This document shows, piece after piece, positions 34,080 to 42,850 of a DNA stretch of 64,000 nucleotides (the first letter of the stretch is position 1; every line of letters begins with the position of its first letter). The stretch covers positions 1 through 64,000 of the forward strand of contig NVUR01000002.1 of the NCBI GenBank assembly GCA_002401965.1, in the 5' to 3' direction. This DNA is from Alphaproteobacteria bacterium. GTDB lineage: Bacteria > Pseudomonadota > Alphaproteobacteria > Micavibrionales > Micavibrionaceae. The notes beneath the pieces were generated by a model. The model saw nothing but the letters and a program-made list of their open reading frames with translations. It did no database searches and had not been told where the DNA came from. The translations under genes were made by a program, and so were the position numbers.

Positions 34080-36416
34080 ATGATGAATAGGTTTGAAAAT
34101 CTTTCCATTAGAAAAAAGCTGATGAGTGTTATTATAAGCCTTGCGCTTGTTACACTTGCGAGTCTTTATCTCATGGAGTTTATGGTTGCACCTTATGTCG
34201 TGCAGGCTGAAGGGCAATTAAGTTTAATAAGAGTTGCAATCCATATAGCCATGCTTATGTCTTTTTCGGCTTTTTTGGTGTTATGGCTGCAAAAAACTAT
34301 TATAGACCCGATTGATAATCTTGCTGATGCTTCTGCGGTGGCTGTAGAAAAATATCAGGAAGAAGCACGCATCGCGCGGGAGGATGCACAGCATGCCAAC
34401 CGTATAAAATCTGATTTCCTTGCAACGATGAGCCATGAAATTCGTACGCCAATGAATGGTGTGTTGGGTACAACTGAATTATTATTTGATACTGATTTAA
34501 CACAGCAGCAGAAAAAATATGTGCAAACAGTTATGTATTCTGCTGAGGCATTATTAGACATTATTAATGATATTCTTGATTTTTCGGAAATTGAAATTGG
34601 TAATTTGAGACTGAAGCCTGTTCCTTTGGATTTGCTAAAAGTTATAGATGATATGGCGGAACGTATGGCCATTAAGGCGCAAGAAAAAGGGGTTGAGTTA
34701 ATTGTGCATTTCGCGCCAGAAACCGCGCAATATTTAATTGGCGACCCAGATCGTATTTGCCAAGCTGTGGCTAATTTAGTCAGCAATGCCATTAAATTTA
34801 CTGAAAAGGGTCATGTTTTAATTTCGGTGGAGGAGGAAGCAAATGCGTTCTTGAATGCGGGGCAGCGTCAGTTAAAAATATCAGTTACAGATACTGGTAT
34901 TGGTATTCCAAAAGATGTGCAAGACGGGTTATTTCAGAAATTCACGCAGGCGGATTCATCTGCCACCCGTCGCTATGGCGGGACGGGGATAGGTTTGGTA
35001 ATTTGTAAGAGCTTATCAGAGATGATGAATGGTCATGTCGGGTTGAAAAGTGATGAGGGAGTAGGCTCTACTTTTTGGTTCTCTATGATGTTAGAGGAGG
35101 ATAGCCACAAGGATTTTATTACGCTGCCACCGGCAAATTTGCAGAACGTGAAAATTCTGGTTGTTGATGATGTTTGGATTAATGGCGAGTTTTTATGCGA
35201 TCATTTTAGCCGTCTATCTATGCATTGTGAAATGAGTGCTGACGGGGATGATGCGCTTGAAAAATTAAGGCATGCTGCTGATAAGGGTGCTCCCTTCAAT
35301 ATTGTTGTGATTGATTACCTGATGCCTGATATGGATGGTGAAGAATTGGCGCAGGCAATCAAGAGTGATGATAAAATTAAAGATATGGCATTGATTTTAC
35401 TGGCTTCTGCGAAAATGAAAAGTCATGTATCGCATTTTTCCAAGGTTGGGTTTTCTGCTTTTATGCCCAAACCAGTACGTATGCAGGATTTGACCAATAT
35501 AGTGGCACAGGTTTGGGAAAAATACGCCTCTGGAGATAGAGATAGTTTTATCAGTTCTGTGGATCTGCCGAGTCATGAGAATAAGGAATTTACAAATTTC
35601 GGAGAAATAAAGTTCAAAGATACACATGTCTTATTGGTTGAAGATAACCGTATCAATTGCATGATGGAGGAAGAAATGCTGCAAAATATGGGAATTTTCG
35701 TTGATATCGCAGAAAATGGAAAAATTTGCCTAAATGCAGTGGGTAAGAAGAAGTATGACTTGATTTTAATGGATGTCCAGATGCCTATTATGGATGGTTT
35801 AGAGGCAACACGCCAAATACGTTCTTTGATCGCCGCTGGACGTCTTGGTGATGTTATTATCGTTGCGCTTACCGCTAATGTTATGAAAGGCGATCGAAAG
35901 GAGTGTTTGGATGCGGGGATGAATGATTATATCAGTAAGCCAGTATGTAAGGAAATGTTGAAGACCTCGCTCGTCAAGTGGTTGCCACATAAAACGGCTG
36001 TTGGTTCAGCGGATGATAAGGAAATCCTACCTGCTTCGGTGATATTAAATGAAGAAACTCTTGGGAATTATTGCTACATTATGCAGGATAAATTTATGTA
36101 TGGTATTGATGTGTTTTTGCATGAAACATGGTTGCTGTTTGGAAATATTTCTGAATCATGGAAAAAAAACGACATAAAGGCAGTACACCACGCCGCGCAT
36201 TCTTTGAAATCCTCTACCGCGATGTTTGGTGCGATGCAATTATTTTCTCTGTGTGAAGATTTGGAAGAAGAAACATATAACATTATGGAGCAGGGCAGGA
36301 CTCTAGAAGATATGGATGATGCAATTATTGATGATATGGTACAGGCATTGAAGCGTTTTGAGCCGCTTCTTAACCTATATATTCAAAATACAGAGAAGAT
36401 AAAAATGACAGGGTGA
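34080..36416 (+). CDS. Hybrid sensor histidine kinase (HisKA-HATPase-REC-REC-Hpt)
   Basis: 778 residues. Two membrane helices near the N-terminus (about 14-34 and 48-70) enclose a very short loop, so there is little periplasmic sensor. HisKA has H119 in LATMSHEIRTPMNG. The ATPase has NLVSNAIKFTEKG, DTGIGIP and GGTGIGLVI. Receiver 1 (about 358-480) has its Asp in VVIDYLMPDMDG. Receiver 2 (about 515-635) has its Asp in LILMDVQMPIMDG. A C-terminal Hpt has H707 in HHAAHSLKSSTAMFGA. It probably relays phosphate to the receiver-HATPase protein encoded just upstream. It is the last gene of the secretion operon. Confidence 0.93.
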   Translation: MMNRFENLSIRKKLMSVIISLALVTLASLYLMEFMVAPYVVQAEGQLSLIRVAIHIAMLMSFSAFLVLWLQKTIIDPIDNLADASAVAVEKYQEEARIAREDAQHANRIKSDFLATMSHEIRTPMNGVLGTTELLFDTDLTQQQKKYVQTVMYSAEALLDIINDILDFSEIEIGNLRLKPVPLDLLKVIDDMAERMAIKAQEKGVELIVHFAPETAQYLIGDPDRICQAVANLVSNAIKFTEKGHVLISVEEEANAFLNAGQRQLKISVTDTGIGIPKDVQDGLFQKFTQADSSATRRYGGTGIGLVICKSLSEMMNGHVGLKSDEGVGSTFWFSMMLEEDSHKDFITLPPANLQNVKILVVDDVWINGEFLCDHFSRLSMHCEMSADGDDALEKLRHAADKGAPFNIVVIDYLMPDMDGEELAQAIKSDDKIKDMALILLASAKMKSHVSHFSKVGFSAFMPKPVRMQDLTNIVAQVWEKYASGDRDSFISSVDLPSHENKEFTNFGEIKFKDTHVLLVEDNRINCMMEEEMLQNMGIFVDIAENGKICLNAVGKKKYDLILMDVQMPIMDGLEATRQIRSLIAAGRLGDVIIVALTANVMKGDRKECLDAGMNDYISKPVCKEMLKTSLVKWLPHKTAVGSADDKEILPASVILNEETLGNYCYIMQDKFMYGIDVFLHETWLLFGNISESWKKNDIKAVHHAAHSLKSSTAMFGAMQLFSLCEDLEEETYNIMEQGRTLEDMDDAIIDDMVQALKRFEPLLNLYIQNTEKIKMTG

Positions 36417-36558
36417 TGGTTGTATGATTCAGTCAGTGAATATCAGCTTGTCTTTCATACGCAGACAAAGAGAGAATATTTTGAATATAGATTTATCTTA
36501 AAAAATAGTTTAACAGCTTACTTCTTATATTTTTAATAAAGTTGAAGTGAGTGCGTAA

Positions 36559-39141
36559 ATGAGTTTACCTATACAAAAAATGTTTAATGCTATCGTGTTA
36601 TCAGGTGTGGTACTTGTTGCTGCAACGCAGGATGCCACAGCCACCGAGCCCACCCCATCGGCGAGTGATAATGCTTTGACATTCTCTCCCTCTGATTTTG
36701 TCTCATACAAGAATCAAGACAGAACGGTAACGACTTTTGATGTTGTTAATAATAATGAGGTTCATGCAGCTGGTAACACTTGGAAAGCGGTAGATCTCAG
36801 CCATGTTGTAACCGATGACAGCTATGTCCAGTTAGAGTATAAAACCGTAGAGCAAGCAGAGATACAGGGCTTGATGTTCCTTTACGATGGTTTAGAGCCA
36901 GCGGATGCGATCCATCATATACCAAGCATTATTCGTATGGATGGTAGTCAAGATTATTCAGGTGCGCTTGATCCTCTTTATATGGAGGCGAATGGAGAAT
37001 GGCAGACAATTACGGTGAAACTGTCTGATTATTATGAAATTGGGGCATCTCTGGACCACCTCGTCTTTATAAATGACAGCGATAAAGATGCCACAGGCGG
37101 GAGTGAGTATAAAAATATTTTTGTGTTTAAGGCGATAGCCGGGCCCACTCCACCGGCGAGTGATAATGCTTTGACATTCTCTCCCTCTGATTTTGTCTCA
37201 TACAAGAATCAAGACAGAACGGTAACGACTTTTGATGTTGCTAATAATAATGAGCTTCATATAGGTGGTAACATTTGGAAAGCGGTAGATCACAGCCATG
37301 TTGTAACCGATGACAGCTATGTCCAGTTAGAGTATAAAACCGTAGAGCAAGCAGAAATACAGGGGTTGATGTTCCTTTACGATGGTTTAGAGCCAGCGGA
37401 TGCGATCCATCATATACCAAGCATTATTCGTATGGATGGTAGTCAAGATTATTCAGGTGCGCTTGACCCTCTATATACGGAGGCGAATGGAGAATGGCAG
37501 ACAATTACGGTGAAACTGTCTGATTATTATGAGATTGGGGCATCTCTTGACCATCTCGTCTTTGTAAATGACAGCGATAAAGATGCCACAGGCGAAAGTC
37601 AGTATAAAAATATTCATGTGTTTGAGTATGTAAATAGTCCTGATATCGGCGTTCAACTTGATTGTTCCAAGGACGTTCAAACCTATGTTGGTGGAGAGGG
37701 TGATGACACAATAAATTGCAGCAATCTTGATGTTACTGTTGAAATTGACTTGGAGAGCGGTAACGGAGCTTTTGGTAAAGAGGCAGGGTATATATTTACG
37801 AATTTAGAAAATATTATAGGCACTGATTTGGCATTTATGCAGGGTGATATTTTATATGGAAATGCTGAAGATAATGATATTGCAGCAGGGCGTGGCCCTG
37901 ACGTTATTAGGCCACGCGCTGGTGTTGATTATATTGATGGTGGTGATGGTTTTGATTTGGTTGAATATACAGATTCGTCAGAGGCCGTTATTATTGATGT
38001 AAATTATTTAAGTTATTATGGTCTGCCGATGGGGCAAGGGGGTGACGCACAAGGTGATGAATATCGCTTTATAGAGGCTTTTGGCGGCTCTAATTTTAAT
38101 GATATATTTATAGGCGATGATTCTGTAAATATTTTCAATGGTCATGGTGGAAATGATACATATGATCTAGGCGCAGGGCGGGATCAAGTCACCGATGATG
38201 GTGGTGACGATACATATATATATACATCAGGTGCAGACATCTATCATGATACGGGTGGTCAGGATACTGTTATTTTTAAGAGTAATTTATCTCCTGATGA
38301 TGCCTATATATATCAAAATATCGTTACATTTGATAATGATAACTATGTTACATTTAATGATATAAATCAGATCGAAAATTTTCAATTTACAGCACTGGAT
38401 GGTGGGTCTGATACTACTCTAACGTTACAACAATTTAAGGAATTAGCAGCTGGTGTTGGTGACGAAAACCCACAGCCCGATCCAGATAATAATAATCCTG
38501 TTTTGGGTGCTGACAGCTTTAAGGTTGATGAAGATACGTTGACGGAGCTGGATATACTTTTCAATGATACTGACCCTGAAAATGATTATTTAACCATTAC
38601 CTCATGCACATCGCCTATGGAGGGAGCCAGCCTGACATGGCCTGTGACAGAGGGTAATACCCTTTGGTATAATCCGAAGGCAGAGTATAATGGCTCTGAC
38701 CATTTTGATTGTACAGTGACGGATGATCGTGGGGGGCAAGCGACACAACGTGTTAATATCACGGTTGTCCCAGATATTAATGAGGTGGAAACTTATCTGT
38801 ATTTAGTGATGAGCGCCAGTAATGATGCAGGCTATGGCGGAAGGTCAGATCCCGCCGAAGGGCAGTTTGATGATCCATATATTACAATTTCTTTCGATAG
38901 ACCGACACGACTGGAAAATGGTAAATGTATAGAGGATGGACCAGAAGCGGTTGCTGAGTACAAAATAGAATTTGGTGTAGAGCAAGGCGTATATGAGTAT
39001 ATGGATGTAATATCTGCAGAGTCTGTTCATGTTAATTGTACCCTAACCGGTCTCTATGATGAGCAATGCGGGGTTGAGATCGAAAGATGCACAGAAGAAG
39101 ATTTTTATATCGAAGGTTATTATCAGAATTTCGAGCAATAA
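36559..39141 (+). CDS. Secreted repeat protein with duplicated jelly-roll-like modules, RTX-like and cadherin-like regions
   Basis: 860 residues. An N-terminal signal-like segment (KMFNAIVLSGVVLVAATQDATATE) is followed by two nearly identical 165-residue modules starting at SDNALTFSPSDF (residues about 36 and 201). Each has a beta-rich pattern like galactose- or carbohydrate-binding domains. Next is an RTX-like region with GGEGDDTINCSN, LYGNAEDNDIAAGRGPD, IDGGDGFDLVEY and NGHGGNDTYDLGAGRD, likely calcium-binding. A cadherin/Ig-like domain, VDEDTLTELDILFNDTDPENDYLTI, begins at about 655. The C-terminal part contains several cysteines. Its place after the type I secretion genes makes it the apparent substrate, but the Sec-like N-terminus argues for the general pathway. 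Confidence 0.8.
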   Translation: MSLPIQKMFNAIVLSGVVLVAATQDATATEPTPSASDNALTFSPSDFVSYKNQDRTVTTFDVVNNNEVHAAGNTWKAVDLSHVVTDDSYVQLEYKTVEQAEIQGLMFLYDGLEPADAIHHIPSIIRMDGSQDYSGALDPLYMEANGEWQTITVKLSDYYEIGASLDHLVFINDSDKDATGGSEYKNIFVFKAIAGPTPPASDNALTFSPSDFVSYKNQDRTVTTFDVANNNELHIGGNIWKAVDHSHVVTDDSYVQLEYKTVEQAEIQGLMFLYDGLEPADAIHHIPSIIRMDGSQDYSGALDPLYTEANGEWQTITVKLSDYYEIGASLDHLVFVNDSDKDATGESQYKNIHVFEYVNSPDIGVQLDCSKDVQTYVGGEGDDTINCSNLDVTVEIDLESGNGAFGKEAGYIFTNLENIIGTDLAFMQGDILYGNAEDNDIAAGRGPDVIRPRAGVDYIDGGDGFDLVEYTDSSEAVIIDVNYLSYYGLPMGQGGDAQGDEYRFIEAFGGSNFNDIFIGDDSVNIFNGHGGNDTYDLGAGRDQVTDDGGDDTYIYTSGADIYHDTGGQDTVIFKSNLSPDDAYIYQNIVTFDNDNYVTFNDINQIENFQFTALDGGSDTTLTLQQFKELAAGVGDENPQPDPDNNNPVLGADSFKVDEDTLTELDILFNDTDPENDYLTITSCTSPMEGASLTWPVTEGNTLWYNPKAEYNGSDHFDCTVTDDRGGQATQRVNITVVPDINEVETYLYLVMSASNDAGYGGRSDPAEGQFDDPYITISFDRPTRLENGKCIEDGPEAVAEYKIEFGVEQGVYEYMDVISAESVHVNCTLTGLYDEQCGVEIERCTEEDFYIEGYYQNFEQ
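36661..37623 (+). repeat. Tandem 495-bp direct repeat inside the secreted protein gene
   Basis: Unit 1 runs 36661-37128 and unit 2 runs 37156-37623, with an exact period of 495 bp (165 codons). By eye they are about 95 percent identical at DNA level, with differences clustered around the segment after FDV. The high identity, including synonymous sites, points to recent duplication or gene conversion. Confidence 0.9.
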
Positions 39142-39356
39142 ATATCTGTGGTCATAGCCTGCTTTTGTATGTTGGTGGAGGGTTACTTTATGCCCTGTTG
39201 TATGGCATGTTTTTTCAAATAATTTGAGTTTGATCTGTTTTGTCAAAAAATCATAATCTAAGCCTTGCTCGATCAAGATGCCCAAGTGTTTTATTAAGAA
39301 TACTTCCTCTTTTGCCTATTGTGTGGCATAAGCTCCTGAGCTAAGGAGTAAGATGA

Positions 39357-41210
39357 ATGCTAACCGTATCAAAACTGACCTATAAAATAGGTGCACGCAC
39401 GATTTTAGATGAGTGCAGCATCAACATTATGGATGGCTGGAAAACTGGCATTATTGGCCTGAACGGCGCAGGGAAGTCTACTCTGTTCAAGCTGATCTCT
39501 GGTGATTTACAGGCTGATGGCGGCACAGTCAGCTATCCCTCCAGCCAGAAATTAGGCATGGTGCGTCAGGATATAGAAGAAACAGACGATGCGCTGATTG
39601 ATATCGTTCTGGCGGCCGATGAAGAAATGGCGCAGCTTTGGAAAGCAACGGAAACCGAAGAAGACCCCAATAAAATCGCCGAAATATACGAGAAACTCTC
39701 TGATATGGATGCGTATTCTGCACCCTCAAAGGCGGCGCGTTTATTGACGGGGCTTGGTTTTAAGGAAGAACAACTGCAAGAGCCTTTCTCCTCCTTTAGT
39801 GGAGGGTGGCGCATGCGCGTGGCGTTGGCGGCGGCGTTGTTTGTAGAGCCTGAAATCCTGCTACTTGATGAGCCGACCAATCACTTGGATCTGGAAGCCA
39901 TCATGTGGTTAGAGGCGTATTTGGCGGCATATCCGCACACACTTTTGATTATCTCACATGACCGTGAAGTCTTGAATAAATGTATCGACCATGTCGTCCA
40001 TGTCGATAATCAACAGCTGACCATGTATACAGGTAATTACGACACGTTTGAGCGTGAGCGCGCAGAACGCCTCGGTCTACAGCAAAAAATGTTCGAAAAA
40101 CAACAAGCCGAACGCGCGCATATGCAAAAGTTCGTTGATCGCTTTAAGGCACAAGCCAGTAAAGCCAGCCAAGCCCAAAGCCGTATGAAAGCCTTGGAAC
40201 GCATGGATATTGTGGACGCAGTAATCGCGCATAGAGCCGTTACCTTTACCTTCCCCAACCCTGATAAAATTGCCTCACCGATGGTGTCGATTGATCGCGC
40301 CGATGTCGGTTATGAGGAAGGCAACCCCATCCTGCGCGATGTTCATGAGAGCATTGATTGCGATGACCGTATCGCCATTTTGGGTGCGAACGGGAATGGT
40401 AAATCCACGATGATGAAATTGATCGCTGGAAAGCTGGGCGTGATGGAGGGGTCGCTTTACCGCTCCAAAAAGCTGCGCATCGGTTATTTCTCGCAGCATC
40501 AAACAGAGGAGCTGGACGTAAACGCCACCGCCTATGAAGAAATGATGACCATGATGCGCCAAAAATACCCAGAGGTGAGCGAGCCTATTGTGCGCGCGAA
40601 ACTCGGCGCGTTCGGATTTTCAAGACAGCTTGCAGATAACAAAATCGCCACTTTGAGTGGGGGCGAAAAAGCACGGCTTCTCTTCGCGTTTATGAGCTTT
40701 GACGCACCGCATCTCCTCCTGCTGGATGAGCCGACCAATCACCTTGACATTGATGCACGCGAAGCCTTGGTGCAGGCCTTGAATGGCTATGAAGGCGCGA
40801 TCATTATCGTCAGCCATGATCCCAATATGATTGAACGCGTTGCCGACCGCCTGTGGTTGGTAAAAGACGGTGCGTGCCAACATTTTGACGGCGATCTGGA
40901 GGATTACCGCAAATTCACAATCCAAGCTCGCCGTGATGAGCGTAAGGGCGATAAAAAGAAGAAGAAAAAGAAGGATACACCCGAGCCAGTAAAAGCCACC
41001 ACAGATGTAAATCCACAAGCTGTTGCCAAGCTCGAAAAAGAAATAGCCAAACTGGAATCCAAAAAGACCGAGCTTGAAGCCCTCATGAGCGCAGAAGGCT
41101 TCTACACAAAACCCAACATCGACACCGCCAAAATCCAAGAAACCCACACCAAAGTGCTGGCAGATTTGGTGGTCGCAGAAACGCAATGGATGGAAGTGTC
41201 GGGGGGGTGA
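39357..41210 (+). CDS. ABC-F family ATPase (ribosome-associated type)
   Basis: 617 residues with two soluble ABC domains and no membrane helices. The first has GLNGAGKSTLFKLI, signature FSGGWRMRVALAAAL and LLLDEPTNHLD. The second has GANGNGKSTMMKLI, signature LSGGEKARLLFAF and LLLDEPTNHLD. The P-site linker lies between (about 240-300). The C-terminal extension has a lysine run (KGDKKKKKKKD) and a coiled coil, as in Uup/YheS-type proteins. ABC-F ATPases act on ribosomes with problem nascent chains or antibiotics. AAGGAG before the start at 39357 is well placed. Confidence 0.92.
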   Translation: MLTVSKLTYKIGARTILDECSINIMDGWKTGIIGLNGAGKSTLFKLISGDLQADGGTVSYPSSQKLGMVRQDIEETDDALIDIVLAADEEMAQLWKATETEEDPNKIAEIYEKLSDMDAYSAPSKAARLLTGLGFKEEQLQEPFSSFSGGWRMRVALAAALFVEPEILLLDEPTNHLDLEAIMWLEAYLAAYPHTLLIISHDREVLNKCIDHVVHVDNQQLTMYTGNYDTFERERAERLGLQQKMFEKQQAERAHMQKFVDRFKAQASKASQAQSRMKALERMDIVDAVIAHRAVTFTFPNPDKIASPMVSIDRADVGYEEGNPILRDVHESIDCDDRIAILGANGNGKSTMMKLIAGKLGVMEGSLYRSKKLRIGYFSQHQTEELDVNATAYEEMMTMMRQKYPEVSEPIVRAKLGAFGFSRQLADNKIATLSGGEKARLLFAFMSFDAPHLLLLDEPTNHLDIDAREALVQALNGYEGAIIIVSHDPNMIERVADRLWLVKDGACQHFDGDLEDYRKFTIQARRDERKGDKKKKKKKDTPEPVKATTDVNPQAVAKLEKEIAKLESKKTELEALMSAEGFYTKPNIDTAKIQETHTKVLADLVVAETQWMEVSGG

Positions 41211-41217
41211 TAGTTTA

Positions 41218-41478
41218 CTATTCAGTTGTCCATATTCTGTCCATAGGAGTTTCCTCTGGTTTTTTAAATTTTGTACCTCTAGGAAGGCTGGAGGGAATAG
41301 AAGTAATTTCTATATCGTTAAAACGATAAACAGTTTCAATAGATATTTCCTTAATTTCAATTTCTCCATTTTTTTCTTGCTTCTTATACTCAACTAGAAT
41401 TTGAAGAATATCGTTATTTTTGGTTTGCTTTACTGGATACTTACCATTTAACAAGCCTTGTTTAAATGCATCATACAT
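41218..41478 (-). CDS. Unknown small protein of an accessory gene pair (86 aa)
   Basis: 86 residues, polar and charged (ILVEYKKQEKNGEIEIKEISIETVYRFNDIEI), with an even mix of strand-like segments and no known domain. It overlaps the upstream 224-aa gene by eight bases and is clearly translated with it. It ends seven bases from the convergent ABC-F gene. Codon and base use is more AT-rich than in the neighbours, suggesting recent acquisition. Confidence 0.6.
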   Translation of the reverse strand: MYDAFKQGLLNGKYPVKQTKNNDILQILVEYKKQEKNGEIEIKEISIETVYRFNDIEITSIPSSLPRGTKFKKPEETPMDRIWTTE

Positions 41479-42145
41479 GCATGTATGCTGATATTTTAGT
41501 TTTTGTAACTCTATCCTCTAACACCCATTTTATATCTTTATCTATAGTAACAGGAGAAACAAGTACGGCATCATAGACATAAAAATCTGATTCAACAGCA
41601 CGAGTACGGTCTTTAGAAATATGCTGCTTAAAATCACTATGCCGTATTGGAAAAACTTTTGTAGTATCAAAGCCTATACCATTAATAAGTTCGCTCTTCT
41701 GGCACGAAATATAAAAGTCTGATTTCGCTTTAAAGGCGCGATCTAAGTTTAGATTATGTGGGATAATTCTGTCTAATTCTTCAACTTCTTTGGAGAAAAA
41801 ACCTGTAGTCAAATCTTTTAATGCTTTCATATGTTGTTGTCCATAGTGAGAGGGAGCGTTTTGTGCTAACTCTTCGAATGCACCTAGTGCATAATCTTGG
41901 ACAATCGGCACAACAACGTTACTAGCAATCACAGTAAATGCAAGAATGCCTATTGTTTTAAGAAAAGTACCATCATCAGGCGGAACAATAACAAGCTTAT
42001 ACTTTAGGTCGCCTCCCAGAAATTGTACATTTAGATCATTAATAATTCTTTCAGCAGACTTCGATGCTGTAAGGAAATCACTCATAGATATAAAATGATC
42101 GTTAACATCATAATGAATATGAAATTTTATTAAATCATCATCCAT
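41471..42145 (-). CDS. Unknown protein with one membrane segment, accessory gene pair (224 aa)
   Basis: 224 residues. The N-terminal part (DLIKFHIHYDVNDHFISMSDFLTASKSAERIINDLN ... KYKLVIVPPDDGTFLK) is a small alpha/beta domain. It is followed by a hydrophobic helix, TIGILAFTVIASNVVVPIVQDYALG (about 62-86), and a soluble C-terminal half ending in strands (DFYVYDAVLVSPVTIDKDIKWVLEDR). This layout recurs in uncharacterised accessory proteins, but I cannot name the family. The gene and its 86-aa partner are AT-rich and lie between core genes, like a transferred cassette. Confidence 0.65.
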   Translation of the reverse strand: MDDDLIKFHIHYDVNDHFISMSDFLTASKSAERIINDLNVQFLGGDLKYKLVIVPPDDGTFLKTIGILAFTVIASNVVVPIVQDYALGAFEELAQNAPSHYGQQHMKALKDLTTGFFSKEVEELDRIIPHNLNLDRAFKAKSDFYISCQKSELINGIGFDTTKVFPIRHSDFKQHISKDRTRAVESDFYVYDAVLVSPVTIDKDIKWVLEDRVTKTKISAYMHV

Positions 42146-42276
42146 AGAATATATCCCCTTCTGTTATATGTTAGCGCGAATCGTAAATACACATTCACCA
42201 TAATACTTATAAACCACACATTGAAGAACTAAACACCACCAGCATCGCCATCGCTGCCGCTCTTGCGATGCATAAT

Positions 42277-42314
42277 GTTTCCTATTAACGCGCTTTTGGC
42301 GCGTTTAAGGAAAC
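42277..42314. repeat. Two-part hairpin directly downstream of the 70-aa gene
   Basis: Outer arms GTTTCCT (42277-42283) and AGGAAAC (42308-42314) enclose inner arms AACGCGC (42287-42293) and GCGCGTT (42299-42305) with a five-base loop. It touches the stop codon of the minus-strand gene. There is no T-run on either side, so it could be a transcript-stabilising hairpin, a Rho-type end or a small repeat. Confidence 0.6.
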
Positions 42315-42527
42315 CTAATCAGGGTCTATAAGCATCGCCAGTGCCGCATTTCGGTGTCCGGGGGTGATACGCATAAACAGGGTACGGGCGTGTTTTATGT
42401 CTTTGGGGTCTTCGCTTGCCACCGCTGCGCGCAGTGCGACCACGGCGGGATCACTGTCTGATCCGATAAAGGCTAAGGCTCTGGCCAAACGTCCCATTGT
42501 ATCGATATCGATTTTTAACTCTGACAT
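42315..42527 (-). CDS. Small conserved-looking hypothetical protein (70 aa)
   Basis: The frame is open further upstream, but the start at 42527 (MSELKIDIDTMGRLARAL) has AGGAG ten bases ahead and removes a low-quality N-terminus. The 70-residue product is helical and ends RITPGHRNAALAMLIDPD. It has no recognised domain. It is divergent from the RRM protein gene. Confidence 0.65.
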   Translation of the reverse strand: MSELKIDIDTMGRLARALAFIGSDSDPAVVALRAAVASEDPKDIKHARTLFMRITPGHRNAALAMLIDPD

Positions 42528-42609
42528 AGTGTTCGCGCTCCTTTTAACTTTGCAATATTGCATAGCTATGGTACTCACACACTGACCTTTTGTCCATCGG
42601 AGCCGTAAT

Positions 42610-42846
42610 ATGAAACTCATCGCCCTAAATTTACCTCGTGATCTTAGTGAACAAGACATCGCCGAACTGTTCAAAACCTATGGTAATATCAAGGCGTGTA
42701 ACCTTGTCCTGAATGAAGATAGCGGCAAGTCCAAGGGCTTTGCCTTTGTTGAAATGGCGTTAGAGCATGAGGGCGAAATCGCGATTACAGAGCTTCACGG
42801 CAGTAAAGTCGGTAAAAACAAAATCCGCGTTAAACAAGCCGATTAA
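42610..42846 (+). CDS. Small RRM-domain RNA-binding protein
   Basis: 78 residues, a single RNA recognition motif. RNP2 is LIALNLP at the start and RNP1 is KSKGFAFVEM in the third strand, with the aromatic residues that stack on RNA bases. The layout is that of the small bacterial RRM proteins known mainly in cyanobacteria and some proteobacteria. It probably binds single-stranded RNA; targets are unknown. It converges on cvfB, another RNA-binding protein gene, four bases away. Confidence 0.92.
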   Translation: MKLIALNLPRDLSEQDIAELFKTYGNIKACNLVLNEDSGKSKGFAFVEMALEHEGEIAITELHGSKVGKNKIRVKQAD

Positions 42847-42850
42847 CGGT

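Noticed and set aside
36525-36710. Minus-strand frame over the start of the secreted repeat protein
   Set aside because: It mirrors the signal peptide coding region and has no independent support.
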